Shown here: positions 41,449-50,532 of the stretch, in pieces
Layout of the letters: each line of letters begins with the position of its first letter
Numbering within the stretch: the stretch's first letter is position 1
NCBI GenBank assembly: GCA_942492065.1
Contig: CALODV010000013.1
Coordinates: 372,001-436,000 of the forward strand
Length of the DNA: 64,000 nucleotides
Direction: 5' to 3'
DNA from: G963665815 sp942492065
GTDB taxonomy: Bacteria > Cloacimonadota > Cloacimonadia > Cloacimonadales > JAIOQZ01
Translations under genes and position numbers: made by a program
The notes under the pieces: model-generated
Told to the model about the DNA's origin: nothing
Seen by the model: only the letters and a program-made list of their open reading frames with translations
The model's database searches: none

Positions 41449-43842
41449 ATGAAAATTAGTTATAACTGGCTTAAAGAATATATAGATATACAGATTAGTC
41501 CTGAAGAATTAGTAGATAGAATGACTTTTGCCGGTATTGAAGTTGAAGCAGTAGAGAAAAAAGGTGAAGACCTTCAGAATATTGTTCTGGCAAAGATACT
41601 GAAAAAAGATACACACCCTGATGCAGACAAACTATCAGTTTGTAAAGTATTCGACGGTGTTAACGAGTATCAGGTTGTATGCGGTGCTCCTAATTGCACC
41701 GAGAATAAAGTAGCAGCACTGGCAAAAGTCGGAACTCAGCTTGGTGATATAAAACTGAAGAAAGCTAAGATTCGTGGAGTACATTCATTCGGAATGCTCT
41801 GTTCTGAAAAAGAACTTGGTTTATCAGAAAATCATGACGGAATCATTATGCTCCCTGAAGACACACCTCTCGGACAATCAATTGCAGATATTTATAATAT
41901 TTCAGATACAGTCTATGATGTCGAAATAACGCCTAACCGTCCTGACCTTCTCGGTATGCTTTGTGTTGCCAGAGACCTTTCAGCATTGACAGGGCTTCCG
42001 CTCAAGGAACCTGTGCCTGTGTTGACGGAGTCTTCCATACCTGCATCGGAAAAAGTTAAGGTCGTAAATAATGCTCCTGAGAAATGCACACGTTATACCG
42101 CCAGATATATCGAAGGTGTAAAAATTCAGGAATCCCCGAAATGGCTTAAGGAAAGACTTGAATCCGTTGGTTTGAGACCAATCAACAATGTGGTCGATGT
42201 GACGAACTTTGTCATGATGGAACTTGGGCATCCGCTCCACGCTTTCGATTATGATAAGCTTGAACAGCATACTATTGTTGTAAGAACTGCAGCTGAAGGG
42301 GAAAAAATTACAGCTCTTGATGATAATGAATATACTCTTACGGAAGATGACCTGGTGATTGCTGATGCCGTTAAACCATCAGCTATTGCGGGAGTGATCG
42401 GTGGTGCCGGTTCTCAGATTACCGATAAAACTGTTAATATTGTGATTGAGTCAGCAAACTTTGCTTACAACACAGTGAGAAGAACAGGAAACAGATACAA
42501 AATTTCTACAGATTCTTCTTACAGATTCGAAAGAGATATGTCTGATGTTAATGCAGAACTGGCAGGACAAAGAGCTGCAGAACTGATTCTTAAGGTTGCA
42601 GGCGGAACCCTGTATGCAGGATTTGCAGACAGTTATCCTGACCCGCAAGAAGCAGTTAATATAAAACTGAGATACCGCAGAATCGAACATGTTCTTGGTC
42701 TCAAAATACCTGATGAAGACATTAAAAATTACATCAAGGCACTTGGCTGTAAAATAATAGAAGAAAATGGGGATGAACTTATTGTTGAGTCTCCTCACTT
42801 CAGAAAAGACCTGGCACGAGAAATAGATTATATTGAAGAAATAATCAGACTTCATGGCTATAATAACGTACCGGTAAAAAAAGATTACAATCCGGTGATG
42901 AACCATGCAAAATTTTACCTGAAACGTGAGTTACAGGACCAAATGGTGCAGTGTGGTTTCTTTGAAGCTATAAACTGGCCTTACTCATCTCCTGATTATC
43001 TTGATCAGCTTAAGATTGCTGAAGATGATATCAGAAGAAATAATGTTACAATCAAGAATCCACTAGGGGCTCAGTATTCAATAATGCAGTCCGTGATTCT
43101 GCCAAACTTACTTAAGAATGCTGTTACCAATATCAATTATGGTAACAAGAACGTAAGACTTTTCGAAATGACTAAAGTCTTCAGTAAATCCAATGACAAT
43201 ACACCTGCTCATGAGACACTTGAGTTATGTGGATTGATGCTAGGTGAAAGCAGTGAAGTATACTGGAAGGATGAAGTTCAGCCGGTAGACTTCTTTGATA
43301 TGAAGGGTGTTGTCGAAGATATTTTAAGGATAACCGCAGCAGCGGAATTCTCATATGAAGTATCTGTTGAGCCATTCCTGCAGAAGGGACAGGCAGCAGA
43401 TATTTATTATAAAAAGCAAAAAATAGGTTATCTGGGTAAGCTTGATACAAAGGTTGCAGAGAGTTTTGATATCGATGAACCAATATTCTGCATGAACCTT
43501 GATGTAGAAATCCTGCTTGCAATCAGAGAACAGAATAAAGTGGAATTCTCATCAATTCCACACTTCCCTTCTATCAGTAGAGACATATCTTTTGTCGTAT
43601 CCAAATTGGTTACGGTTAAAGAGATTATCGAAGCTGTTACGAAGGTTAACCCGAAAATAATCAAGTCTGTAAGTGTTTTTGATGATTATCAGGGGAAGGG
43701 TATAGATAACGGTTTCCGTTCACTCAGTTTCAAAATAATATTCCTTTCCGAGACAAAAACCTTGACTGATGGCTATGTTTCTAAACTTTTCGATAAAATA
43801 CTGAGTGTTCTCAGAAATAAATTTGAAATAATAATGAGGTAA
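41449..43842 (+). CDS. pheT: Phenylalanyl-tRNA synthetase beta subunit
   Basis: 797 aa, full length. Domains in order: tRNA-binding OB-fold (about 40-150, 'VVCGAPNCTENKVAALAKVGTQLG'), B3/B4 editing domain (about 210-380, 'GLRPINNVVDVTNFVMMELGHPLHAFDYD'), B5 domain (about 400-470), the catalytic-like core, and the C-terminal ferredoxin-fold anticodon-binding domain (about 705-797, 'FPSISRDISFVVSKLVTVKEI'). It binds and proofreads for PheS, encoded just upstream. Confidence 0.97.
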   Translation: MKISYNWLKEYIDIQISPEELVDRMTFAGIEVEAVEKKGEDLQNIVLAKILKKDTHPDADKLSVCKVFDGVNEYQVVCGAPNCTENKVAALAKVGTQLGDIKLKKAKIRGVHSFGMLCSEKELGLSENHDGIIMLPEDTPLGQSIADIYNISDTVYDVEITPNRPDLLGMLCVARDLSALTGLPLKEPVPVLTESSIPASEKVKVVNNAPEKCTRYTARYIEGVKIQESPKWLKERLESVGLRPINNVVDVTNFVMMELGHPLHAFDYDKLEQHTIVVRTAAEGEKITALDDNEYTLTEDDLVIADAVKPSAIAGVIGGAGSQITDKTVNIVIESANFAYNTVRRTGNRYKISTDSSYRFERDMSDVNAELAGQRAAELILKVAGGTLYAGFADSYPDPQEAVNIKLRYRRIEHVLGLKIPDEDIKNYIKALGCKIIEENGDELIVESPHFRKDLAREIDYIEEIIRLHGYNNVPVKKDYNPVMNHAKFYLKRELQDQMVQCGFFEAINWPYSSPDYLDQLKIAEDDIRRNNVTIKNPLGAQYSIMQSVILPNLLKNAVTNINYGNKNVRLFEMTKVFSKSNDNTPAHETLELCGLMLGESSEVYWKDEVQPVDFFDMKGVVEDILRITAAAEFSYEVSVEPFLQKGQAADIYYKKQKIGYLGKLDTKVAESFDIDEPIFCMNLDVEILLAIREQNKVEFSSIPHFPSISRDISFVVSKLVTVKEIIEAVTKVNPKIIKSVSVFDDYQGKGIDNGFRSLSFKIIFLSETKTLTDGYVSKLFDKILSVLRNKFEIIMR

Positions 43843-43845
43843 ACT

Positions 43846-44169
43846 ATGGAAAGCCAAGTTGTATTATCACTTAATGAAAAAGTTCAGATTTTAATAGATA
43901 AATATAAAAAACTGAAAGACGATTACGATAATCTTAGGATGGAAAAAAATGATCTTGATGAAGCTGTTGCTAATTTAACACAAACATCACAGCATCAACA
44001 GGAACAAATTCAGAATCTCAACAGTGAAGTAGCCGGTAAAAATCTTGAGATTCAGCAGCTCACATCTGATAAAACAGCACTTCAGGAAAGAGTAAATTCT
44101 CTTGAAGCCAAAACTCAGAATGCTGCATCAAAAATTGATGATATCTTATCTCAAATAAACGATCTTTAG
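43846..44169 (+). CDS. Small coiled-coil protein (ZapB-like)
   Basis: 107 aa that is almost entirely heptad-patterned coiled coil ('LNEKVQILIDKYKKLKDDYDNLRMEKNDLDEAV', then 'VNSLEAKTQNAASKIDDILSQINDL'). Length, composition and position directly before zapA suggest a ZapB-like cell-division partner. Sequence similarity among such coiled coils is low, so the name is by context. It lies 3 bases after pheT and 12 bases before zapA. Confidence 0.68.
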   Translation: MESQVVLSLNEKVQILIDKYKKLKDDYDNLRMEKNDLDEAVANLTQTSQHQQEQIQNLNSEVAGKNLEIQQLTSDKTALQERVNSLEAKTQNAASKIDDILSQINDL

Positions 44170-44181
44170 GATAATCATCAG

Positions 44182-44448
44182 ATGAAATCAACCGAAGTTG
44201 AGATTTTTGGGAGAAAATTCAGGCTTAAAGGAGATGATCCTGACAAAATCAAAGCCTATGCTGAGTTCTTGAATCAGCACCTCGATTCTCTCCAGTCAAA
44301 AATGGAGTTTGTTGATCAGAATAAACTTCTGTCTCTCGGTGCAATAATTGTAACTGAGAAATATTTCAACATGGTTGAGCAAAATAAAATGCTTATCGAA
44401 GAGATAAGGAAATTAAACGAAGTACTAAATTCTGCACTGCAGTTATAA
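44182..44448 (+). CDS. zapA: Cell division protein ZapA
   Basis: 88 aa. The N-terminal 'STEVEIFGRKFRLKGDDPDKIKAYAEFLNQHL' is the ZapA globular domain, followed by 'NKLLSLGAIIVTEKYFNMVEQNKMLIEEIRKLNEVL', the coiled-coil dimerisation helix. ZapA crosslinks FtsZ filaments at midcell. It directly precedes the 6S RNA candidate, an arrangement (zapA-ssrS) well known in other bacteria. Confidence 0.88.
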   Translation: MKSTEVEIFGRKFRLKGDDPDKIKAYAEFLNQHLDSLQSKMEFVDQNKLLSLGAIIVTEKYFNMVEQNKMLIEEIRKLNEVLNSALQL

Positions 44449-44452
44449 TTTT

Positions 44453-44621
44453 CCTGCGGTATTCGTGATACCCTATTTGTATTAGAACCTGACATACAAT
44501 AGGGAGTTGAACAATTTGCGGCGCACAAGCCGGATACGATCCGGATTTGCAAAGTACACTAAGGGATACACCCACCTTGAAAGAGGTTCAGAAATATAAA
44601 TGTTACACGGTACCGCGGGGC
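44453..44621 (+). ncRNA. ssrS: 6S RNA (SsrS) candidate
   Basis: About 170 nt between zapA and rny with no ORF. The ends pair: CCTGCGGTATTCGTG (44453-44467) with CACGGTACCGCGGG near the 3' end (about 44607-44620): CCT/GGG, GCGGTA/TACCGC, internal loop, GTG/CAC. CCCTATT and GTAT pair with ATAC and AATAGGG in the 5' arm; CCGGAT/ATCCGG forms a central hairpin. 'CACCTTGAAAGAGGTTCA' near the 3' part closely resembles the conserved 'ACCTTGAACC' 3' region of E. coli 6S RNA. 6S RNA binds the sigma-70 holoenzyme and dampens transcription in stationary phase. Ends are approximate. Confidence 0.8.
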
Positions 44622-44651
44622 AATAATAGATTCATGAGGTAAAAATAAATT

Positions 44652-46211
44652 ATGAACATACTATTTATTTTAATCGGACTGGTAGTAGGTCTGGCAGCAC
44701 CTTTAGGATTCTATTTTGCACGAAAATCAAAAGTTGACAAACTACTTTTTGAATCCAGAGAAACATCTCAGAAAATTATTGAAGAGGCGCATCAGGAAGC
44801 AAAAGTTCTGAAGAAAACTACTGTTTTAGAAGCAAAAGAAGAATGGTATAAGGTAAAGAAAAAACAAGAAGACGTTATCAATGATCGTCAGCGTGAGCTC
44901 AGATCGTTGGAACAAAAGTATAATGATCGTTTATCAAATCTTGATAAGCGTCTTGACATATTAGATCGCAAAGAACAAAACCTTTTAAATCTTGAATCCA
45001 AAACTCAGGAAAAAGAAAAACGACTCAATAAAGAAAAACAACAAATCGATGTGTTAATTTCCAAACAGGAAGAGGAACTCACTAAGATTGCTCAAATGAC
45101 ACGTGAGGAAGCTGTTGAATCATTGATGGACTCAATGAGAGAAAAGGCAAAACAACAAGCTGCAACTGCCTGTAAAAATATTATTGAAGAAGCAAAGGCA
45201 GGAGCTAAGAAAGAAGCATCTTCCATTCTGGCAACAGCTGTACAGCGTGTATCGGTCGATTATGTGTCCGAATCAACTGTATCTGTTGTATCACTTCCTT
45301 CCGATGAGATGAAAGGTCGAATCATCGGTAGAGAAGGTAGAAATATCAGATCGTTTGAAAAAGCATCAGGTGTTGACTTAATAATTGATGATACTCCTGA
45401 AGCAGTTGTATTATCCTGTTTCGACTCTGTAAGAAGAGAGATTGCCAGAATAGCATTGGAAAAACTCATTTTGGACGGAAGAATTCACCCTGGACGCATT
45501 GAAGAAGTTATTGAAAAAACAAGACAGGAAATGGATGAAAACATTATGCAAACCGGTGAACAGGCTTGTATGGAAGTTAATGTCCACAATATTTCCCCGA
45601 ATATTGTTAAACTTCTTGGTAGACTTCAGTTCAGAACCAGTTATGGACAGAATGTACTTCAGCACAGTATTGAAGCTGCCTGGGTAGCAGGTATTATCGC
45701 TGCAGAACTGGGTCTTGACCAGAAACTGGCAAGAAGAGCCGGATTCCTTCATGATATCGGTAAAGCTATTGATCATGAATTTGATGGATCTCATGCTTCT
45801 CTCGGAGCAAATATCGCACGTAAAAACGGTGAAAGTAAAGTAATAGTGAATGCTATTGAAGCTCACCATGAGGAAGTTGAACCTGCATCAGTTTACGCTG
45901 CTATAGTTCAGGCAAGTGATGCTGTTTCCGGAGCACGTCCGGGAGCAAGAAGAGAAATGCTGGAAACTTACATGCAGCGTCTCGGGAAACTTGAAGAAAT
46001 AGCATCCACTGTCGAAGGTGTCAATAAATCTTACGCTATACAGGCAGGTAGAGAACTCAGAATTATTGTTGATCCTGTTTCTGTTGATGATTCTAATTCC
46101 GTATTTATTGCTAACGATATAGCTGAAAAAATTGAGAAAGAAATGCAGTACCCCGGACAGATAAAAGTCGTTGTCATCAGGGAAACAAGACAATCTGCAC
46201 TTGCTAAATAA
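44652..46211 (+). CDS. rny: Ribonuclease Y
   Basis: 519 aa membrane-anchored endoribonuclease that starts turnover of many mRNAs. N-terminal transmembrane segment (about residues 2-24), a long coiled coil to about residue 200, KH domain ('LPSDEMKGRIIGREGRNIRSFEKASGVDLIIDDTPEAV'), and HD domain with 'RRAGFLHDIGKAIDHE' and 'NAIEAHHEEVEP'. The last codons run straight into ymdB (ATG immediately after the stop). Rny is usually associated with YmdB across many phyla. Confidence 0.97.
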   Translation: MNILFILIGLVVGLAAPLGFYFARKSKVDKLLFESRETSQKIIEEAHQEAKVLKKTTVLEAKEEWYKVKKKQEDVINDRQRELRSLEQKYNDRLSNLDKRLDILDRKEQNLLNLESKTQEKEKRLNKEKQQIDVLISKQEEELTKIAQMTREEAVESLMDSMREKAKQQAATACKNIIEEAKAGAKKEASSILATAVQRVSVDYVSESTVSVVSLPSDEMKGRIIGREGRNIRSFEKASGVDLIIDDTPEAVVLSCFDSVRREIARIALEKLILDGRIHPGRIEEVIEKTRQEMDENIMQTGEQACMEVNVHNISPNIVKLLGRLQFRTSYGQNVLQHSIEAAWVAGIIAAELGLDQKLARRAGFLHDIGKAIDHEFDGSHASLGANIARKNGESKVIVNAIEAHHEEVEPASVYAAIVQASDAVSGARPGARREMLETYMQRLGKLEEIASTVEGVNKSYAIQAGRELRIIVDPVSVDDSNSVFIANDIAEKIEKEMQYPGQIKVVVIRETRQSALAK

Positions 46212-46988
46212 ATGAAAGTACTTTTTTTTGGTGATGTTTTCGGCAGACCCGGAAGACGGGCAGTCATAGATAATATTGATACTCTTAAGCAGGAGTTCAG
46301 TCCTGATCTTGTGATTGCGAACTGTGAAAATCTGGCCTCGGGAAGAGGTATTACCGAAAAAACAATAAACGCTTTAATTACCGGAGGTGTTGATTATTTC
46401 ACCTCTGGTAATCATTTATGGGACAGAAAAGAATCTTACCATTTTCTGCAGACTCAAACAAGAATATGCAAACCAATGAATTTTCCTGAAGAAGCATTGG
46501 GTTTTCCTTTTATTGAACACAAAATTAATGACGAAAAAACCATGTATATAATCACGCTTACAGGTCAGGCCTTCATGGGGAGCTGTAACTCTCCTTTTCA
46601 TGTACTGGATCGCTTCATTACTGAAAAAGGTGATGCGTTATATTTTGTTGATTTTCATGCTGAGTCTACTGCCGAAAAGAAAGCATTTGCCCTGCATTTC
46701 GATGGAAGGGTAAGTGTAGTTGTGGGTACTCATACTCATGTGCAGACAGCTGATGAAAGTATATTACCCGGTGGCACAGCATTTATATCCGATGTAGGTA
46801 TGACCGGAGCCCATGACTCTGTTATCGGGGTTAAAAAGGAAATAATTCTGGAAAAAATGTTAACCGGTATGCCAAAACGACATCAGGTTGCTGAAGACGA
46901 CGTAACAATAAATGCTGTGATTCTTGATATTGATATAGACAATTATAAGGCAGTGTCAATATCCAGAATATACAGAAAGGTTAGTTAA
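46212..46988 (+). CDS. ymdB: YmdB-family metallophosphoesterase (2',3'-cyclic nucleotide phosphodiesterase)
   Basis: 258 aa. Calcineurin-like metal sites: 'LFFGDVFGRPGRRAV' (Asp), 'VIANCENLASGRGI' (Asn/Glu), 'DYFTSGNHLWDR', 'YFVDFHAESTAEKKAF' and 'VVVGTHTHVQTADESIL'. In Bacillus the family hydrolyses cyclic nucleotides and affects biofilm and sporulation mRNAs. Its ATG follows the rny stop with no gap, and folD follows 2 bases later. Confidence 0.93.
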   Translation: MKVLFFGDVFGRPGRRAVIDNIDTLKQEFSPDLVIANCENLASGRGITEKTINALITGGVDYFTSGNHLWDRKESYHFLQTQTRICKPMNFPEEALGFPFIEHKINDEKTMYIITLTGQAFMGSCNSPFHVLDRFITEKGDALYFVDFHAESTAEKKAFALHFDGRVSVVVGTHTHVQTADESILPGGTAFISDVGMTGAHDSVIGVKKEIILEKMLTGMPKRHQVAEDDVTINAVILDIDIDNYKAVSISRIYRKVS

Positions 46989-46990
46989 AA

Positions 46991-47836
46991 ATGACAGAGC
47001 TTAAGGGAATTAAAGTTTCCAGAGAAATAATTAGATCAATTAAAGAACAGATTGCAGCAGATAATCTTGCACCGTCATTGACAATTCTCATAGCCGGTGA
47101 TGATCCTGCATCCCATTTTTATGCTGAAAGTGTCAGAAAGAAAGGTGACAAAGTTGGCATCAAAGTTGACATTAAACAATTTTCTGTTGACACTCCACAG
47201 GAAGAATTCTGTAATTACCTGAAGAAATGTAATGAGAATTCAGATATTGATGCAATAATGATTCAGAAGCCCCTGCCACGCGGCTGGGATGATTCTTATG
47301 TGTCTTCTCAGATAGATCCACAGAAGGATGTTGACGGTATAAATCCTGTAAATGCTGGTTTGATGGTCACAGGACAGGATTGCTTTCTGCCATGTACAGC
47401 AGAAGCATCCATTGAAATTCTGAGATACTTTGAGATTGCAACAGAAGGTAAAAAAGCTGTTGTAATAGGAAGAAGTAATGTTATTGGAAAGCCGGTTGCT
47501 ATATTATTATTGTCAAAGCAAGAAAATGCAACTGTGACAATTTGTCACAGCAGGACTGCCGACATCGCTTCTGAAATAAAATCTGCAGATATTGTTATTG
47601 CTGCTATAGGCAAAGCCGAATTTGTGAAAAAAGAGATGATTAAACCCGGTGCAGTAATAATAGATGTCGGAATAAACGAAATAGAAGAAAATGGTAAAAC
47701 AGCTTATGTCGGTGATGCTGACTATGAAGGATGTTCAACGGCAGCATCAGCAATAACACCGGTTCCGGGCGGAGTTGGAACAGTGACCACAGCGGTTTTA
47801 CTTAAACATGTATTAAAGGCTTGTAAAAATAAATAA
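46991..47836 (+). CDS. folD: Bifunctional methylenetetrahydrofolate dehydrogenase / cyclohydrolase
   Basis: 281 aa. Interconverts 5,10-methylene-THF, methenyl-THF and 10-formyl-THF using NADP. The active-site lysine region is 'HFYAESVRKKGDKVGI'; 'MIQKPLPRGWDD' and 'QKDVDGINPVNAGLM' are the PLP-like family signatures, followed by 'GKKAVVIGRSNVIGKPVAILLL' and 'ITPVPGGVGTVTTAVLLKH'. It shares one-carbon folate metabolism with ftcD at 34795. Confidence 0.96.
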   Translation: MTELKGIKVSREIIRSIKEQIAADNLAPSLTILIAGDDPASHFYAESVRKKGDKVGIKVDIKQFSVDTPQEEFCNYLKKCNENSDIDAIMIQKPLPRGWDDSYVSSQIDPQKDVDGINPVNAGLMVTGQDCFLPCTAEASIEILRYFEIATEGKKAVVIGRSNVIGKPVAILLLSKQENATVTICHSRTADIASEIKSADIVIAAIGKAEFVKKEMIKPGAVIIDVGINEIEENGKTAYVGDADYEGCSTAASAITPVPGGVGTVTTAVLLKHVLKACKNK

Positions 47837-47933
47837 ACGTAAATACTAACTGATTAAATGATGGTTCATATTTTTATTGACAATATGTCTTGTAAAAGAC
47901 TTCATTGTATTAGTTATTATTGTGGAGGAATAT

Positions 47934-50429
47934 ATGTTTGACCTAAGAAAAAGTGTCATTCTTTTAACGATAATTGTTTTAGTATTAACAATATCGGTTA
48001 TGTCTTGTAAAAAGACAGGCAGTCTTCTGCCAAACCAGAAGCCTGTCGTCGAAATTACTTCCTATGAAGGAAAGATGATTGACGATGATTTCGTTGATGA
48101 CCCTTCAATTATTGATACTCTCGTTGATAAAAACGATATTAAAAGAAGTTTATTTCAACAAAAGATTTTCTGGAATGCTTATGATGTTGACGGTGAAGTT
48201 ACCGGCTATGCATACAGAGTAAAAGATAAATATAACAACCCGCTTCAGCTTGCAGGAGCAGAAGCAATCTCTGAAGATGGTTGGGTTTATCATTACAAAG
48301 ACGGTGCAGATGAGTCTATTCCGCTTATGAATGAAGACGGTATCATTAACAATAACGTTGCTACTATCTGGACTGATCAGCTTTCTGCAACAGTTAATTT
48401 CAGTGCTGCTGATGAAAATGCTGACAGTATCAATACCCCAAATATTTTTGAATTGAAATGTAGAGATAACAGAGGTCTTGAATCTGATATCGAAAGAAGA
48501 GCTTTCCTTGCATACTCAGAAATTCCTGAAGTTCTTATAACAACCAGTAAAGGTAATGTTCAAGGCAGAAACACAGGAACAGGTCTGAGATTTAAGTTTT
48601 CAATCGATGATGAAGATCCGTTTATTCCTGCAACACCATATTTTTATAAATACAGAGTTTTCAAAGTAGATATGGATACAGAAGAACCTTTAGATACATC
48701 TGCTGTAGATTACAAAACATGGTACAGCACTCAGTATTATCCAAACATAAGTGAAGTTAATATCACCGGTATCGAAGAAGAAGGAAAACCTGTCTTAACA
48801 ACAGATTTCTCTGATGATGACCAAACTGTACAAGCTACTTCGACTTGTATAGAAGTTGTAGCTTATGATCTGGCAGGAATAGAATCTGAAAGTAAGAAAG
48901 TAACTTTCAAGGTTCATAATAATTATTCTCCTGATACAGTTATTTACAACGAAACGACTAGAGCTCTTGGAGATTATCATTATACTGTATTCCCTCCAAA
49001 AGATAATTTGATCGTTCCTACATCAGAAGGAAACTCAGGAACTATTTACTCCTTACCTTTATATAAAGATAATAATGATATTAACTCTGTTGTCTGGAGT
49101 AATAATCTTAAGTTTTTCTTTGCCTGGGGTTACCATGGTGAATATCAAGACGATAAGTCAACTGAAGAAAAGTTAGATAAAGTGCTTGATGCAAATTCTG
49201 ATTTCGATGATCTTTCTTATTATGCAGAGATTATTTATTATGATATTAGAATGGAGACAGAAGAAGGCGAAAAGCTTGATATGATTCCCGAATTAAGAGA
49301 AAATGTTATCACAGATACTAACGGAACTCGCTGGATCAGGATTCCTCAGGCACACTCAAGCAGCCAGAAATTCACTCTTACTAATGTAAGCCCTGATTCA
49401 AGAGATGCTGACTCATATAGTACTCTTTTTATAAGAGCGGTTGATAACCAATATAAAGTTGACCCTACACCTGTAGAATACAAGTTTAAAACAATAGAAG
49501 TACTTCCTTATGAACAAAGAAAGAATGTTCTTCTTGTTCTGGACAAAGTTCCGGGAACAGCTGACCTTACTATTGACGAATGTGTTTCAAGATACAGTAA
49601 TATGCTTTCTAACTATATTGACTCTGATCAAATTGATTACTATGAAACACTGTCAGGAGCTTACGGTATTGAACCACGTGAATCTGAACAACCTATAATG
49701 TCACCTACAGACCTTTGTGATTATAAAGTTCTGATTATGGCAGACGAAGATTTGTTAGCAAACTCGTTTATGGGTACAGAATACAATGCGATGAAAACTC
49801 TTGATAGAATCGGAACAAACATTGTATTTATTTCTGGTGCAGGTCACGCTGAAGCATTTGATATTGCTGAAACAAATGAAGGAGAAATAAGAAATCTTCC
49901 GTTCAGCGATCGTCCTCCTATTGATGAATATTCTTTCTACACTAGAAACTTCGGGATATTCCATGCTGTTCATATTGAACCTTTCTATGATCCAGGTGAA
50001 GGTCTTACAGCTACAAACAAACAGTTTTTCACTGGAGCAACAGCAGTAACAGGAACTGGTTTTGGAGATGTAAATGTAAGCCTTGGAACAGAGCTTGGAG
50101 ACTATGGTTTTAGATTAAACTATGTTAACGGCGGTCAACGTATTGGTGGGATATCAACAATACTTGATAATCCTGAATTCGATGGTGGATATGAGCCTGT
50201 TATGATTCATAATCTGGTTGATTCAACAACAGTTGATTCTGATGAAGAAATGGAATTCTACAGACAACTTGTTGGAAGACCTGCCATGACAAGATATAAG
50301 TTAGCACCAACAACATTAATTCCTAGAGTAAGAACCAATTATCTCATTATGTTCCCACCTTCTTTCATGGACCAGGTTCAAATGAAAGCAGTAATGGAAA
50401 GCATGATGGATGACATATTGCAAAATTAA
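47934..50429 (+). CDS. Large lipoprotein of unknown function with FN3-like start
   Basis: 831 aa. Signal peptide and lipobox 'LTISVMSCKK' (Cys near residue 26). Residues about 45-150 show an Ig/FN3-like pattern ('FWNAYDVDGEVTGYAYRVKD'), then a second similar repeat ('KFSIDDEDPFIPATPYFYKYRVFKVD', 'VTFKVHNNYSPDT'). The last third (from about residue 525) is different and could be an alpha/beta domain ('NVLLVLDKVPGTADLTIDECVSRYSNML' and 'YKVLIMADEDLLANSF'). No family is known to me. The start at 47934 has GGAGG upstream; an earlier in-frame start is rejected because it would place hydrophobic residues before the lipoprotein signal. A terminator follows. Confidence 0.72.
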   Translation: MFDLRKSVILLTIIVLVLTISVMSCKKTGSLLPNQKPVVEITSYEGKMIDDDFVDDPSIIDTLVDKNDIKRSLFQQKIFWNAYDVDGEVTGYAYRVKDKYNNPLQLAGAEAISEDGWVYHYKDGADESIPLMNEDGIINNNVATIWTDQLSATVNFSAADENADSINTPNIFELKCRDNRGLESDIERRAFLAYSEIPEVLITTSKGNVQGRNTGTGLRFKFSIDDEDPFIPATPYFYKYRVFKVDMDTEEPLDTSAVDYKTWYSTQYYPNISEVNITGIEEEGKPVLTTDFSDDDQTVQATSTCIEVVAYDLAGIESESKKVTFKVHNNYSPDTVIYNETTRALGDYHYTVFPPKDNLIVPTSEGNSGTIYSLPLYKDNNDINSVVWSNNLKFFFAWGYHGEYQDDKSTEEKLDKVLDANSDFDDLSYYAEIIYYDIRMETEEGEKLDMIPELRENVITDTNGTRWIRIPQAHSSSQKFTLTNVSPDSRDADSYSTLFIRAVDNQYKVDPTPVEYKFKTIEVLPYEQRKNVLLVLDKVPGTADLTIDECVSRYSNMLSNYIDSDQIDYYETLSGAYGIEPRESEQPIMSPTDLCDYKVLIMADEDLLANSFMGTEYNAMKTLDRIGTNIVFISGAGHAEAFDIAETNEGEIRNLPFSDRPPIDEYSFYTRNFGIFHAVHIEPFYDPGEGLTATNKQFFTGATAVTGTGFGDVNVSLGTELGDYGFRLNYVNGGQRIGGISTILDNPEFDGGYEPVMIHNLVDSTTVDSDEEMEFYRQLVGRPAMTRYKLAPTTLIPRVRTNYLIMFPPSFMDQVQMKAVMESMMDDILQN

Positions 50430-50447
50430 TCCACAATATATATAATT

Positions 50448-50477
50448 AAAAAGGCTGCTGATTAAGCAGCCTTTTTT
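50448..50477 (+). terminator. Terminator after the large lipoprotein gene
   Basis: A-rich 5' flank, stem GGCTGCT (50453-50459) / AGCAGCC (50465-50471), loop GATTA, then six T residues. As the A- and T-runs flank the stem symmetrically it could also work for the converging minus-strand transcript from 51594. Confidence 0.88.
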
Positions 50478-50532
50478 AATGCTTCATAAGATTTATTATC
50501 CGGTCCACAATATTGTGGTCTTTGATTAATCA

